Positions 1 through 9,346 of a stretch of 64,000 bases of DNA are shown one piece after another. The position numbers and the translations under genes are program-made. This DNA comes from an uncultured Lachnospiraceae bacterium (GTDB lineage Bacteria > Bacillota > Clostridia > Lachnospirales > Lachnospiraceae). Each line of letters opens with the position of its first letter. The stretch's first letter is position 1. The notes below the pieces were generated by a model, which saw only the letters and a list, made by a program, of their open reading frames with translations, searched no databases and had not been told where the DNA came from. The stretch lies in assembly GCA_947172705.1 (NCBI GenBank), contig CAMWCA010000001.1, forward strand, positions 247,508-311,507, written 5' to 3'.

Positions 1-999
1 GGCTCCGGTAAATCCGTTTGTATCAATACCCTGATTATGAGTATTTTATATAAGGCACACCCGGATGATGTGAAATTGATCATGGTGGACCCCAAGGTGG
101 TGGAACTAAGCGTTTACAACGGAATTCCTCATCTTTTGATTCCCGTGGTGACAGATCCCAAGAAGGCTTCCGCAGCGCTTCAGTGGGGCGTTACGGAAAT
201 GACCGACAGATATCAGAAGTTTGCGGATTTTAATGTAAGAGATCTGAAGGGCTACAACAAGAAAGTGGAAGGAATGAAGGAAAAGGGAGATCCGGAGGCG
301 CCTGCAAAGCTTCCCCAGATTGTAATTATTGTGGATGAGCTTGCGGATCTGATGATGGTTTCCCCGGGAGAGGTGGAGGAATCCATCTGTCGTCTGGCAC
401 AGCTTGCAAGAGCTGCGGGAATCCATCTGATCATTGCCACCCAGCGCCCGTCTGTGGATGTTATTACGGGATTGATCAAGGCAAATATGCCAAGCCGGGT
501 GGCATTCAGTGTGTCCAGCGGCGTGGATTCCAGAACCATTTTGGATATGAACGGAGCAGAGAAGCTGTTGGGGAAAGGCGACATGCTCTTTTACCCCCAA
601 GGTTACAGCAAGCCTGCAAGAGTACAGGGAGCTTTTGTGTCGGATAAGGAAGTGGCGGACGTGGTGGAGTTTTTAAAAAACCAGGCGCTGGGAAACATTT
701 ATGATGCCGACATTCAGGAAAAGATATCCACCTGCGGCGGAGGCAGCGGCGCAGCGGGAGGTTCGGAAGGGTCAGAACGTGACCCCCATTTTGTGGATGC
801 CGCCAGGTTTATTATAGAAAAAGATAAGGCTTCTATCGGAATGCTGCAGAGGGTCTTTAAGATCGGCTTCAACCGTGCGGCGAGGATTATGGATCAGCTT
901 TGCGAAGCCGGCGTGGTGGGGGAAGAGGAGGGAACCAAACCCCGCAAGGTGCTTATGAGCGAAGACGAGTTTGAACAGTTTATTGAGGAGTCGCTGTAA
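1..999 (+). CDS. ftsK: DNA translocase FtsK/SpoIIIE, C-terminal part (5' truncated by window edge)
   Basis: This is the motor and DNA-reading end of an FtsK/SpoIIIE translocase, a hexameric ATPase that pumps chromosomal DNA through the closing division or spore septum. The window opens in frame inside the Walker A loop (GSGKS are the first residues). Walker B follows as [11 protein letters not shown] about 110 residues in, then the family motif [19 protein letters not shown]. After a Gly/Ser-rich linker, the last 70 residues form the winged-helix gamma domain ([20 protein letters not shown]), which reads KOPS/SRS-type orienting sequences. The N-terminal membrane domain lies outside the window, so FtsK and SpoIIIE cannot be told apart. 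It ends 16 bases before fhs and may be co-transcribed with it. Confidence 0.95.
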   Translation, partial: GSGKSVCINTLIMSILYKAHPDDVKLIMVDPKVVELSVYNGIPHLLIPVVTDPKKASAALQWGVTEMTDRYQKFADFNVRDLKGYNKKVEGMKEKGDPEAPAKLPQIVIIVDELADLMMVSPGEVEESICRLAQLARAAGIHLIIATQRPSVDVITGLIKANMPSRVAFSVSSGVDSRTILDMNGAEKLLGKGDMLFYPQGYSKPARVQGAFVSDKEVADVVEFLKNQALGNIYDADIQEKISTCGGGSGAAGGSEGSERDPHFVDAARFIIEKDKASIGMLQRVFKIGFNRAARIMDQLCEAGVVGEEEGTKPRKVLMSEDEFEQFIEESL

Positions 1000-1015
1000 A
1001 ACAGGAGGATGTAGC

Positions 1016-2686
1016 ATGAAGACGGATATTCAAATTGCACAGGACGCGGAGCTGCTGCCCATTGCGGAGGTGGCGGAAAAACTTCAGATTCCGGCGGAGG
1101 AGCTGGAATTATATGGAAAATATAAAGCAAAGCTGTCCGATGGATATTTGGAAAAAATTTCCCAAAATCCTGATGGAAAACTGATTTTGGTAACGGCAAT
1201 TAATCCAACTCCGGCGGGAGAAGGAAAAACTACCACCAGTGTAGGACTGGGACAGGCATTCGGCAAACTGGGCAAAAAGGCAGTGATTGCGTTGAGAGAG
1301 CCTTCACTGGGACCCTGCTTTGGCGTAAAAGGAGGAGCCGCAGGAGGGGGCTATGCCCAGGTGGTTCCCATGGAAGATCTGAATCTTCACTTTACAGGAG
1401 ATTTTCATGCCATTACATCTGCAAATAATTTGCTTGCGGCACTATTGGATAATCACATACAGCAGGGAAACCAGTTAAGGATCGATACAAGAAGAGTGGT
1501 GTGGAAGCGCTGCCTGGATATGAATGACAGAGTCCTGCGCAATATTGTGGTAGGACTGGGAGCCAAAACCGACGGCGTGGTGCGGGAGGATCACTTTGTG
1601 ATTACCGTGGCGTCAGAGATCATGGCGATTCTCTGCCTTGCAGCAGACATGAAGGATTTAAAGGAGCGGCTGGCAAAAATCGTGGTTGCCTATAACGATC
1701 AGGGGCAGCCGGTATGCGCCCGGGAGTTGAACGCAGTGGGAGCCATGGCGGCGCTTTTAAAGGATGCCATGAAACCGAATCTGATCCAGACCCTGGAACA
1801 TACGCCGGCATTGGTTCACGGAGGTCCCTTTGCGAACATTGCCCATGGCTGCAATTCTGTACGTGCCACCAGGGCAGCGCTTAAGATGGCGGATTATGTG
1901 ATCACAGAAGCCGGGTTTGGCGCCGATCTGGGGGCGGAAAAGTTCTTTGATATTAAGTGCAGGATCGCAGGGCTGAAGCCGGATGCCGTGGTTTTGGTGG
2001 CAACCATACGTGCTTTAAAGTATAACGGGGGCATTCCTAAAGCCGGTCTGAGTGAGGAAAATCTGGAGGCGTTGAAAAAAGGAATTGTAAATCTGGAAAA
2101 GCATATTGAAAATCTCCAGAAATACGGTGTCCCGGTGGTGGTGACTTTAAACAGCTTTGTGACTGATACGGAGGAAGAAGTTTCTTTTGTGGAAAATTTC
2201 TGCAAGGAACGGCAATGTGAATTTGCCCTCTCCAGAGTATGGGAGCAGGGAGGAGAAGGCGGGATAGAACTGGCAAAAAAAGTACTTGAAACCCTTGAGA
2301 ACAGGGAAAGCCATTTTAAGGTGCTTTATGAGGATGAACTGTCCCTGGAAGAAAAGATTGAAGTGATTGGCAAAGAAATTTACGGAGCGGAAGGGGTGGA
2401 TTATGCGCCTCAGGCAAAACGGCAGCTTTCGGAGCTGGAGACCCTTGGATTTGGCAGCCTGCCGGTATGTATGGCAAAAACCCAGTATTCTCTTTCCGAT
2501 GACCCGGCTCTTTTGGGAAGACCCCAAAATTTCAGAATCAATGTGAGGGATGCCTATGTTTCTGCAGGCGCAGGTTTTGTAGTGGTGTTAACAGGCGCAG
2601 TTATGACCATGCCGGGACTGCCGGTACATCCTGCGGCATTTGATATTGATGTTAATCATGAAGGAGTAATTACGGGACTTTTTTAA
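1016..2686 (+). CDS. fhs: Formate--tetrahydrofolate ligase
   Basis: Cytoplasmic ATP-dependent ligase that joins formate to tetrahydrofolate to give 10-formyl-THF, the first folate step of the Wood-Ljungdahl methyl branch and a one-carbon source for purines. The 556-residue product has the usual family length. It shows the P-loop [18 protein letters not shown] near residue 65 and the family block [20 protein letters not shown]. The ATG at 1016 is chosen because CAGGAGG (1002-1008) lies 7 bases upstream. An in-frame TTG at 971 would overlap the translocase gene and has no Shine-Dalgarno. folD follows after 23 bases, so the two likely form one operon converting formate to methylene-THF. Confidence 0.98.
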   Translation: MKTDIQIAQDAELLPIAEVAEKLQIPAEELELYGKYKAKLSDGYLEKISQNPDGKLILVTAINPTPAGEGKTTTSVGLGQAFGKLGKKAVIALREPSLGPCFGVKGGAAGGGYAQVVPMEDLNLHFTGDFHAITSANNLLAALLDNHIQQGNQLRIDTRRVVWKRCLDMNDRVLRNIVVGLGAKTDGVVREDHFVITVASEIMAILCLAADMKDLKERLAKIVVAYNDQGQPVCARELNAVGAMAALLKDAMKPNLIQTLEHTPALVHGGPFANIAHGCNSVRATRAALKMADYVITEAGFGADLGAEKFFDIKCRIAGLKPDAVVLVATIRALKYNGGIPKAGLSEENLEALKKGIVNLEKHIENLQKYGVPVVVTLNSFVTDTEEEVSFVENFCKERQCEFALSRVWEQGGEGGIELAKKVLETLENRESHFKVLYEDELSLEEKIEVIGKEIYGAEGVDYAPQAKRQLSELETLGFGSLPVCMAKTQYSLSDDPALLGRPQNFRINVRDAYVSAGAGFVVVLTGAVMTMPGLPVHPAAFDIDVNHEGVITGLF

Positions 2687-2709
2687 GTAAAGGAAAGGCG
2701 GTAGGATTT

Positions 2710-3555
2710 ATGGCATTCATTATTGACGGAAAAGCGATCTCAACAGAAATAAAAGACGAATTAAAACAGTTGGCTGCGGAGAAAAAGGCGGAGGGAGTGG
2801 AGGTTACCCTTGCCGTGATCCAGGTGGGAGATGATCCTGCATCCAGCGTTTATGTGAGAAATAAGAAGAAGGGATGCGAGTATGTGGGAATCCGTTCGCT
2901 GTCCTATGAACTCCCCGGGGAAACGACCCAGGAGGAGCTCCTTTCGTTAATTCAGGAGTTAAACGGACGCAGGGATGTAAACGGTATTCTGGTTCAGCTG
3001 CCTTTGCCTTCTCATATTCATGAGGATACGGTGATTCGAGCCATTGATCCCAGGAAAGATGTAGACGGTTTTCATCCTCAGAGTGTAGGCGCACTCTGCA
3101 TCGGGCAGAAGGGCTTTGTGTCCTGTACCCCTGCAGGTATCATCCAACTGCTGAAAAGGAGCGGTATAGAGATTGCCGGGAAAGAATGTGTGGTGCTAGG
3201 CAGAAGCAATATTGTGGGAAAACCCATGTCCCTTTTACTTTTGCGTGAGAATGCAACGGTTACCATCGCCCATTCCAGAACCAGAAATTTGAAGGAAGTG
3301 ACAGGCAGGGCGGATATTTTGATCGTTGCGGTGGGTAAACCCAAAATGATTACCAGAGAGTACGTCAAAGAAGGCGCGGTTGTAATTGATGTGGGAATCA
3401 ACAGAGATGAGAACAATAAGCTTTGCGGCGATGTGGATTTCGAGGATGTGGCGCCTGTCTGCAGTGCAATTACGCCCGTGCCGGGAGGGGTAGGACCTAT
3501 GACCATTGCCATGCTGCTCAATAACTGCATGGAGTCGGTTTCCCTGCAATCCTGA
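2710..3555 (+). CDS. folD: Bifunctional methylene-THF dehydrogenase / methenyl-THF cyclohydrolase
   Basis: Cytoplasmic bifunctional enzyme interconverting 10-formyl-, 5,10-methenyl- and 5,10-methylene-tetrahydrofolate with NADP. At 281 residues it is a standard FolD. Visible motifs are the catalytic lysine region SVYVRNKKKGCEYVG (around 50-64), the folate-site block GILVQLPLPSHI (around 95), the nucleotide-binding segment VVLGRSNIVGKPMSLLLL (around 160) and the C-terminal signature PVPGGVGPMTIAMLL. The ATG follows a purine-rich AAAGGCGGTAGG. Its place directly after fhs gives the order of the pathway and suggests a shared transcript. Confidence 0.98.
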   Translation: MAFIIDGKAISTEIKDELKQLAAEKKAEGVEVTLAVIQVGDDPASSVYVRNKKKGCEYVGIRSLSYELPGETTQEELLSLIQELNGRRDVNGILVQLPLPSHIHEDTVIRAIDPRKDVDGFHPQSVGALCIGQKGFVSCTPAGIIQLLKRSGIEIAGKECVVLGRSNIVGKPMSLLLLRENATVTIAHSRTRNLKEVTGRADILIVAVGKPKMITREYVKEGAVVIDVGINRDENNKLCGDVDFEDVAPVCSAITPVPGGVGPMTIAMLLNNCMESVSLQS

Positions 3556-3596
3556 TAGAACGGTCGGGGGTCTGACCCGGCAAAACGGAGGCGGAT

Positions 3597-5066
3597 ATGA
3601 AGTGTCCCAATTGTGGTTGTGAAATGGCGGAGGGCCATTTGTATTGCGAAAAGTGCGGGATGGAAATTCAAATGGTACCGGACTTTGAGCCTGAAATAGA
3701 AAACAGCATTATCGAGACCCTCTCCACAATGGGGGAGGAAATAGAGGGCAGCGCTTCAGCTGCCGGAGAAAAAGCCGGAACAGAGAAGAAAGAACCGGAT
3801 ACAAAAGAGCCCAGGGCAAAGAGCATAAATGAGAAAGAACCAGAGAAGAACTGGCTTCTATTGAGCCTTATCACATTTATTTCCGTTACTGTTGCGGCAG
3901 CGTTTATTGCGGTGTTTCTATACCATCGCTATTCAGTGGCGTATCAAATTGAACAGGCAAGAAAATATGCGGATCAGCAGGATTACGATCAGGCAATTGG
4001 ATATTTGGAAAAGGCAAGAACGTTGAAGAATGATGCGGCGGATATTGTTCTGATGGAATCTAATTATTATTATCAGATGGGTGAAAAGCAGAAAGCGGTG
4101 GATGTGCTTCTGGAGCTGATCGGAAACAGAGCGCTTGCATATGAAGAAAAAGAAAAAGCATACGAAAGTATTTTTACCATTTATGACGAAGAAGAACGGT
4201 ATGAAGAGATCAATGCGCTTCTGATGGAATGCGAAGATGGAAATATTGTCAATCAATTCCAACAGTATATGGCGATGACACCGGAATTTTCTTATGTTTC
4301 GGGGAATTATGATGAGATTATCACCTTGAGGATCAGCGCAAACACAACGGGAAAGATCTACTATACACTGGACGGTACCAATCCGGATCAAAACAGCAAC
4401 ATCTATACGGCGCCTTTGTTTTTGGAATCCGGGGAATATCAGATTGCCGCAGTTTTTATCAATGATTATGGGATTGAAAGTCAGGTGGGAAGATCCTGGT
4501 ATGTGATCAATCTGACGATGCCGGACCCGCCGGAGCTGCTTTTGTACAGCGGAGATTATCATGTGCCTACCAGGATTGAAGTGATTTTGCCTGAAATGGG
4601 GACAGTCTACTATACCGTGGATGGAAGCACTCCCAGTAAGGACAGTTTGAAATATACAGGTCCTATAGAGATGCCGCTTGGAAAGTCGAATTTCAAATTT
4701 GTGACCATTTCTGAGGAGGGGGTTTCCAGCGAGGTGATCAGCAGAAGCTTTGATTTTACCCTACAGACCGATGTAACCTTGCAGAAAGCAGTGGAAAATG
4801 TGACGAAAGCGCTTTTTGACCGGAAAGTTCTTCTGGATCTTCAGGGACATGCCCAGGGCATACAGGGAAAATATGTATTTGAATATGATACTATTGTGGA
4901 AATTCCCAATTTAGGCTATTATTATATGTTGAACGAATACATAGAAAGCGAAAATGGCAGCCGGGAAAAAACGGAGCGGCTGTATGCGGTGGAAGTGTAT
5001 ACAGGCGCGCCCAATCGTTTGATCTACGATGAAAACGGACAGATGGGTCTTATTTCTTTACAATAA
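3597..5066 (+). CDS. Zinc-ribbon, single-pass membrane protein with chitobiase C-terminal-like repeats
   Basis: A 489-residue protein of unknown function. It begins with a zinc ribbon (CPNCGCEMAEGHLYCEKCG, residues 3-21), then an acidic low-complexity linker. One membrane helix sits near 82-107 (LLSLITFISVTVAAAFIAVF). A TPR-like helical stretch follows (about 115-215). Two copies of a CHB_HEX_C-type beta-sandwich come next: one around YYTLDGTNPDQNSNIYTAPL and one around YYTVDGSTPSKDSLKYTGPI. The C-terminal 90 residues are unrecognised. The architecture suggests a cytoplasmic zinc-binding head and an extracytoplasmic TPR/beta-sandwich region that may bind cell-wall or glycan ligands. That is inference. 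It starts 41 bases after folD, with GGAGGCGGAT at the start. Confidence 0.85.
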   Translation: MKCPNCGCEMAEGHLYCEKCGMEIQMVPDFEPEIENSIIETLSTMGEEIEGSASAAGEKAGTEKKEPDTKEPRAKSINEKEPEKNWLLLSLITFISVTVAAAFIAVFLYHRYSVAYQIEQARKYADQQDYDQAIGYLEKARTLKNDAADIVLMESNYYYQMGEKQKAVDVLLELIGNRALAYEEKEKAYESIFTIYDEEERYEEINALLMECEDGNIVNQFQQYMAMTPEFSYVSGNYDEIITLRISANTTGKIYYTLDGTNPDQNSNIYTAPLFLESGEYQIAAVFINDYGIESQVGRSWYVINLTMPDPPELLLYSGDYHVPTRIEVILPEMGTVYYTVDGSTPSKDSLKYTGPIEMPLGKSNFKFVTISEEGVSSEVISRSFDFTLQTDVTLQKAVENVTKALFDRKVLLDLQGHAQGIQGKYVFEYDTIVEIPNLGYYYMLNEYIESENGSREKTERLYAVEVYTGAPNRLIYDENGQMGLISLQ

Positions 5067-5107
5067 GGATTTTTATAAATTAATTATGAACAGGAAAGGA
5101 ATTAGCG

Positions 5108-5995
5108 ATGTACAAGATTTTAGAAGCAAAAGAGCTTGCCGCCAATATCTATTATATGGTGGTAGAAGCAAAGCGGGTAGCAAAGGCATGTAAGCCGGGA
5201 CAGTTTGTAATTGTGAGAACGGATGAGCAATCGGAAAGGATTCCTCTTACCATCTGCGATTATGACACAGAAAAGGGAACTGTGACCATTGTGTTCCAGA
5301 TCGTGGGAGCGGGGACACAGTTTATGGCTTCCTTAAAGCAGGGGGATTGTTTCCATGATTTTGTAGGACCTTTGGGATGCCCTTCGGAGTTTGTTTCAGA
5401 GGAACTGGATACCCTGAAGAAGAAAAAAATGTTGTTTGTGGCAGGCGGCGTGGGAACAGCGCCGGTTTATCCTCAGGTAAAATGGCTCCATGAAAGAGGA
5501 ATTGACGCAGATGTGATCGTAGGAGCCAAAACAAAGGAACTGTTGATTTTGGAAGAGGAAATGAAAGCAGTTGCGGGAAACTTGTATGTGACCACAGACG
5601 ACGGCTCCTATGGCAGAAGCGGAATGGTGACCCAGACCATTTCCGATCTGGTAAAGGAAGGGAAGCACTATGATGTGTGCGTTGCCATCGGACCCATGAT
5701 TATGATGAAGTTTGTCTGCAAGCTTACCAAAGAGTTGGAGATCCCTACCATTGTCAGCCTGAACCCCATTATGGTGGACGGCACCGGAATGTGCGGCGCA
5801 TGTCGTGTGACAGTGGGAGGAAAAGTAAAATTTGCCTGTGTGGACGGTCCTGAATTTGACGGTCATCTGGTTAACTTTGACGAGGCAATGCAGCGCCAGC
5901 AGATCTATAAGACACAGGAAGGCAGGGCATTCCTGAAAGCAAAAGAAGGCGATACCCATCATGGCGGATGTGGAAATTGTGGAGGTGACAAATAA
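5108..5995 (+). CDS. nfnA: NfnA-type ferredoxin:NADP oxidoreductase, FAD/[2Fe-2S] subunit
   Basis: Small subunit of an NADH-dependent ferredoxin:NADP+ oxidoreductase, in the sulfide dehydrogenase/dihydroorotate dehydrogenase electron-transfer family. The 295 residues comprise an N-terminal FAD-binding beta-barrel (CKPGQFVIVRTDEQSERIP, about 36-54), an NAD-binding domain (LFVAGGVGTAPVYPQVKWL, around 114), and a C-terminal cysteine cluster for the [2Fe-2S] centre (GTGMCGACRVTVGGKVKFAC). A further CGNCGGDK lies at the extreme end. The stop codon overlaps the next gene's start by one base (TAATG), implying translational coupling and a stoichiometric complex. The alternative name SudB is used for the same family. 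Confidence 0.93.
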   Translation: MYKILEAKELAANIYYMVVEAKRVAKACKPGQFVIVRTDEQSERIPLTICDYDTEKGTVTIVFQIVGAGTQFMASLKQGDCFHDFVGPLGCPSEFVSEELDTLKKKKMLFVAGGVGTAPVYPQVKWLHERGIDADVIVGAKTKELLILEEEMKAVAGNLYVTTDDGSYGRSGMVTQTISDLVKEGKHYDVCVAIGPMIMMKFVCKLTKELEIPTIVSLNPIMVDGTGMCGACRVTVGGKVKFACVDGPEFDGHLVNFDEAMQRQQIYKTQEGRAFLKAKEGDTHHGGCGNCGGDK

Positions 5996-7380
5996 TGGAC
6001 GTATTGAAGAAGGTTCCCGTGCGGGAGCAGGACGCAAAAGTCAGAGCGGCAAACTTTGAGGAAGTCTGCCTGGGATATAACAAAGAAGAGGCAATGGAGG
6101 AAGCGGCAAGGTGTATTAACTGTAAAAATGCACAGTGCATCAAGGGCTGTCCGGTATCCATCGATATTCCCGGCTTTATAGAAAAGGTAAAAGAAGGAGA
6201 TGTGGAAGCGGCTTATCAGGTGATCAGTGATTCCTCAGCGCTTCCGGCAGTATGCGGCCGGGTATGCCCTCAGGAAAGTCAGTGTGAGGGAAAATGTATC
6301 AGAGGCATCAAAGGAGAACCGATTTCTATCGGGAAGCTGGAGCGGTTTGTGGCGGATTGGGCTGCTGAAAACGAGATTAAGCCCCAGGGAGCCGCAAAGA
6401 AAAACGGAAAGAAGGTTGCCGTGATCGGCTCCGGTCCGGCAGGGCTTACCTGCGCAGGAGATCTTGCCAAAATGGGCTATGAGGTGACGATTTTTGAGGC
6501 TCTTCATGAGCCTGGCGGCGTGTTGGTATACGGAATTCCGGAATTCCGTCTTCCCAAAACCAAAGTAGTGGCAAAAGAAATTGAAAATGTAAAGTCTCTT
6601 GGCGTTAAAATTGAGACAAACGTGGTAGTTGGAAAATCCGTCACCATAGACCAGCTGCTGGAGGAAGAAGGATTTGATGCGGTGTTCATCGGTTCCGGCG
6701 CAGGCCTTCCCAAGTTCATGGGCATTCCGGGAGAACAGGCGAACGGCGTTTTTTCCGCAAATGAATATTTGACCAGAAGCAATCTGATGAAGGCATTTGA
6801 CGAAAATTCCAGTACGCCCATTATGAGAGGTAAAAAGGTTGCTGTGGTAGGCGGCGGAAATGTGGCAATGGATGCGGCAAGAACGGCGCTCCGCCTTGGC
6901 GCAGAGGTACATATTGTATACAGAAGAAGCGAGGAAGAACTTCCGGCGCGTGTGGAGGAAGTGCATCATGCAAAGGAAGAGGGAATTATTTTTGATCTTC
7001 TGACCAATCCGGTTGAAATTCTTGAGGACGAAAAGGGATGGGTATGCGGTATTAAGTGTATCAGAATGGAATTAGGAGAGCCGGACGAATCCGGAAGGAG
7101 ACGGCCTGTGGAAGTGCCAGGCTCAGAGTTTACCATTGAGGTGGACACGGTGATCATGTCCCTTGGAACTTCCCCTAATCCGCTTATTTCATCCACCACA
7201 GAAGGATTGGAAGTAAACAAATGGAAATGTATTGTAGCTGACGAAACCTTTGGCAAGACTACCAAGGAAGGGGTTTATGCAGGCGGAGACGCCGTGACGG
7301 GCGCAGCTACGGTGATTCTTGCCATGGGCGCCGGACGCGCCGGAGCAAAAGGCATTGACGAATATTTGAAAGATAAATAG
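5995..7380 (+). CDS. nfnB: NfnB-type ferredoxin:NADP oxidoreductase large subunit (GltA/homotetrameric glutamate synthase small-chain family)
   Basis: Large subunit of the predicted electron-bifurcating NfnAB complex, which couples NADH and reduced ferredoxin to NADP+ reduction. The 461-residue protein has the N-terminal double cysteine motif for [4Fe-4S] clusters (CINCKNAQCIKGCPVSIDIP near 38 and CGRVCPQESQCEGKC near 88). It then has two Rossmann dinucleotide folds: VAVIGSGPAGLTCAGDLA near 141 and VAVVGGGNVAMDAARTALRL near 280. The same family includes stand-alone 'glutamate synthase (NADPH) GltA' proteins, a common annotation. The coupled FAD/[2Fe-2S] subunit upstream favours Nfn. A strong terminator follows. 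Confidence 0.93.
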   Translation: MDVLKKVPVREQDAKVRAANFEEVCLGYNKEEAMEEAARCINCKNAQCIKGCPVSIDIPGFIEKVKEGDVEAAYQVISDSSALPAVCGRVCPQESQCEGKCIRGIKGEPISIGKLERFVADWAAENEIKPQGAAKKNGKKVAVIGSGPAGLTCAGDLAKMGYEVTIFEALHEPGGVLVYGIPEFRLPKTKVVAKEIENVKSLGVKIETNVVVGKSVTIDQLLEEEGFDAVFIGSGAGLPKFMGIPGEQANGVFSANEYLTRSNLMKAFDENSSTPIMRGKKVAVVGGGNVAMDAARTALRLGAEVHIVYRRSEEELPARVEEVHHAKEEGIIFDLLTNPVEILEDEKGWVCGIKCIRMELGEPDESGRRRPVEVPGSEFTIEVDTVIMSLGTSPNPLISSTTEGLEVNKWKCIVADETFGKTTKEGVYAGGDAVTGAATVILAMGAGRAGAKGIDEYLKDK

Positions 7381-7402
7381 AAATCAGGAATTTTAAACCT
7401 TT

Positions 7403-7439
7403 AAAAATGTGCCGGAACTTGTTTTCGGCACATTTTTAT
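7403..7439 (+). terminator. Rho-independent terminator after nfnB
   Basis: A perfect 12-bp stem, AAAAATGTGCCG (7403-7414) with CGGCACATTTTT (7426-7437), closes an 11-base loop. The right arm ends in five T residues. It lies 22 bases past the nfnB stop and separates the one-carbon/Nfn block from the next unit. Confidence 0.85.
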
Positions 7440-7497
7440 GGGGGAGAATTTATGCTGAAAGGTTCTAAGAAAAAATTAATAATTCTTATCATGAAAA

Positions 7498-7527
7498 TTA
7501 AATATTCTATGATATAGTGATAGTATC
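7498..7527 (+). promoter_or_regulatory. Possible extended -10 promoter for the MORN protein gene
   Basis: TGATAGTAT (7519-7527) is an extended -10 element of the same form seen upstream of argH and the CPBP protease gene. The matching -35 is weak (TTAAAT, 7498-7503, 18-base spacer). It lies downstream of the terminator and 22 bases before the gene. Confidence 0.35.
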
Positions 7528-7548
7528 ATTTGAAAATAAGGAGCAGTT

Positions 7549-8595
7549 ATGAAAAAGTTATTTGATGAAGATGAAAATCAGGATTCTAATATGGAGAGGG
7601 CGCAGATTCTGGTCAAAGTCATACCTTTTGTGTTGATCATAGTGATCCTTGGCATTACCCTGATCGTAAGAGGTATCCAAAAAGACAACGACGGGTCAAC
7701 GGATCTGCAGGAGAATATTAAAGAATATGCAGATGAAAATAACAGCGTGGAGACATCTTCTCAAAGCGTGCTTGCAAAAGCGTCTCCGGAAAATGCGGAG
7801 GCAACAGGAGAGCGAAAGGAGCCGGAGAAGACCGCTGTTCCCAGCCCCAGCCCAGTTCCGCTTCCTACCCCTACCCCCTATAAGGAGGTCATGGAAGCAG
7901 GCAAAACAGATTATAGCAAGGTGACGTTTGATAAGGACGAGCAGCTTAAGGAGATGATGGCTTACTGGGCGGATAATAATCAAAAGGCGTTGGATGATCT
8001 TGCAAAACTGGATCGCTTTATTGCCATGTCCTGGAAACTTAAGGGATCTGATGATTTTTATTATTTTGGTGACAGAAACGGCGAAGGGCTGCCGGAGGGA
8101 AAAGGCATAGCGGTGTACGCAGATAATCAGTATTATTATGGAGACTGGAAAGGCGGTGTAAGGAGCGGGAAGGGTACCTGGATTCATTATCATATTCATT
8201 TTCAGGAGAATCAAACGGATCTGTACACCTATCACCAGTATACCGGCGGATGGGCGGAGGATCTTCCGGACGGGGAAGGCTCCGAGCATTATGATTATAA
8301 TGCAGCCCTGTTCAAGGAGCGTGTGGGATACGATACGAACCGCATCGGCAGCTACGCCGGGGGGCTTGTGAACGGGGAGTTTTATATCACCAGTCTTTTC
8401 TCCGATGAGAGCATAAAAGAATGGAACGCTAAGGGAGAAAAGGGTTCATGGGTCTATTTAACCGAACTGAAGGATGCAAAAGGAAACAGACCGGTATATG
8501 TTGAGATTGAGAATCCTGAGAACTATACCTGGATGCATCCAAATCAAAATATAAAGATAGGAGTGCCCTGCCTGATCTCCAAACACAAAAATTAG
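7549..8595 (+). CDS. Membrane-anchored MORN-repeat protein of unknown function
   Basis: A 348-residue protein. A short charged N-terminus precedes one membrane helix at about 24-44 (VKVIPFVLIIVILGITLIVR). A Pro/Ser/Thr-rich spacer (about 98-110) leads to an extracytoplasmic domain with MORN-like repeats, e.g. GEGLPEGKGIAVYADNQYYY, YGDWKGGVRSGKGTWI and YTGGWAEDLPDGEGSEHY. MORN repeats commonly mediate protein or lipid contacts; no catalytic motif is visible. The start has AAGGAGCAGTT just upstream. It stands between a terminator and a second zinc-ribbon protein gene 64 bases downstream. Function cannot be assigned. Confidence 0.85.
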   Translation: MKKLFDEDENQDSNMERAQILVKVIPFVLIIVILGITLIVRGIQKDNDGSTDLQENIKEYADENNSVETSSQSVLAKASPENAEATGERKEPEKTAVPSPSPVPLPTPTPYKEVMEAGKTDYSKVTFDKDEQLKEMMAYWADNNQKALDDLAKLDRFIAMSWKLKGSDDFYYFGDRNGEGLPEGKGIAVYADNQYYYGDWKGGVRSGKGTWIHYHIHFQENQTDLYTYHQYTGGWAEDLPDGEGSEHYDYNAALFKERVGYDTNRIGSYAGGLVNGEFYITSLFSDESIKEWNAKGEKGSWVYLTELKDAKGNRPVYVEIENPENYTWMHPNQNIKIGVPCLISKHKN

Positions 8596-8659
8596 TGGAA
8601 ACCTGTACCGATCCGTAGTAAAATAAAAGGAAGGGGAGAAGGAAAAGGAGGTATAGGTC

Positions 8660-9346
8660 ATGGCTTGGTGCCCTGAATGCAAAAGTGAGTATGTGGACGG
8701 CATTACAATATGTGCAGACTGTGGAAGTGAATTGGTGGAAGCCCTGGAGGAGGAAAGTGAAGCTTTGGAAAAAGCGGAGGGATCTGCGGGGAAACTGATG
8801 GAAGAGATTCCTTTCCAGGAAGATTCCGGGCAGGAAGAGCCTTCACAGGCGGAGAAATATCAATATCGACCGGTTTATGTGAACAATGAAGAAAAGGCGG
8901 AGGAAAACAGGACTTCAGCCTATACATTGCTTTTGGTAGGGGGAGCAGGGCTTATACTGGTAATTCTCTTTTTTGTGGGCGTGATTGACATTCATATGTC
9001 CCTCATCAATAAATATATGGTCACTGGCGTTATGGGCGCGTTATTTTTCCTTTTTATTATTATGGGGAGCATTTCCATGAAAAATTCCAAAATTTTAAAA
9101 AGGAAAGCATACAAGGAAAATAATCTGACTGCCGAAATTAAGAAATGGTGTGTGGAAAATTTAAAAAGGGAAGAGATAGATGCCCTTCTTGATAATGTTG
9201 AAGAAACGGACGAGCTTAAATATTTTCAGCGGTTTGACTATGTAAAGGATGCAGTGCAGAAGCAGTTTATGAATCTGGATGAGGGTTATCTGGACCGACT
9301 GATAGAGGAAGTCTATTCTGAAATATTTGAGGATGACAGGAAATGA
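8660..9346 (+). CDS. Zinc-ribbon protein with two membrane helices
   Basis: A 228-residue protein of unknown function. The first 25 residues form a zinc ribbon ([19 protein letters not shown]), followed by an acidic linker. Two adjacent hydrophobic helices lie at about 93-113 ([20 protein letters not shown]) and 122-141 ([20 protein letters not shown]). The C-terminal 85 residues are charged and helical, predicted cytoplasmic. A strong Shine-Dalgarno (AAAGGAGG) precedes the ATG. The stop overlaps the rlmH start (ATGA), so the two are coupled. It resembles 3597-5066 and 54436-55011 only in the plan of ribbon, linker and membrane segment. Confidence 0.85.
   Translation: MAWCPECKSEYVDGITICADCGSELVEALEEESEALEKAEGSAGKLMEEIPFQEDSGQEEPSQAEKYQYRPVYVNNEEKAEENRTSAYTLLLVGGAGLILVILFFVGVIDIHMSLINKYMVTGVMGALFFLFIIMGSISMKNSKILKRKAYKENNLTAEIKKWCVENLKREEIDALLDNVEETDELKYFQRFDYVKDAVQKQFMNLDEGYLDRLIEEVYSEIFEDDRK

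Noticed and set aside
1000..1015. THF riboswitch before fhs
   Set aside because: Only 16 bases separate the two genes, so there is no room.
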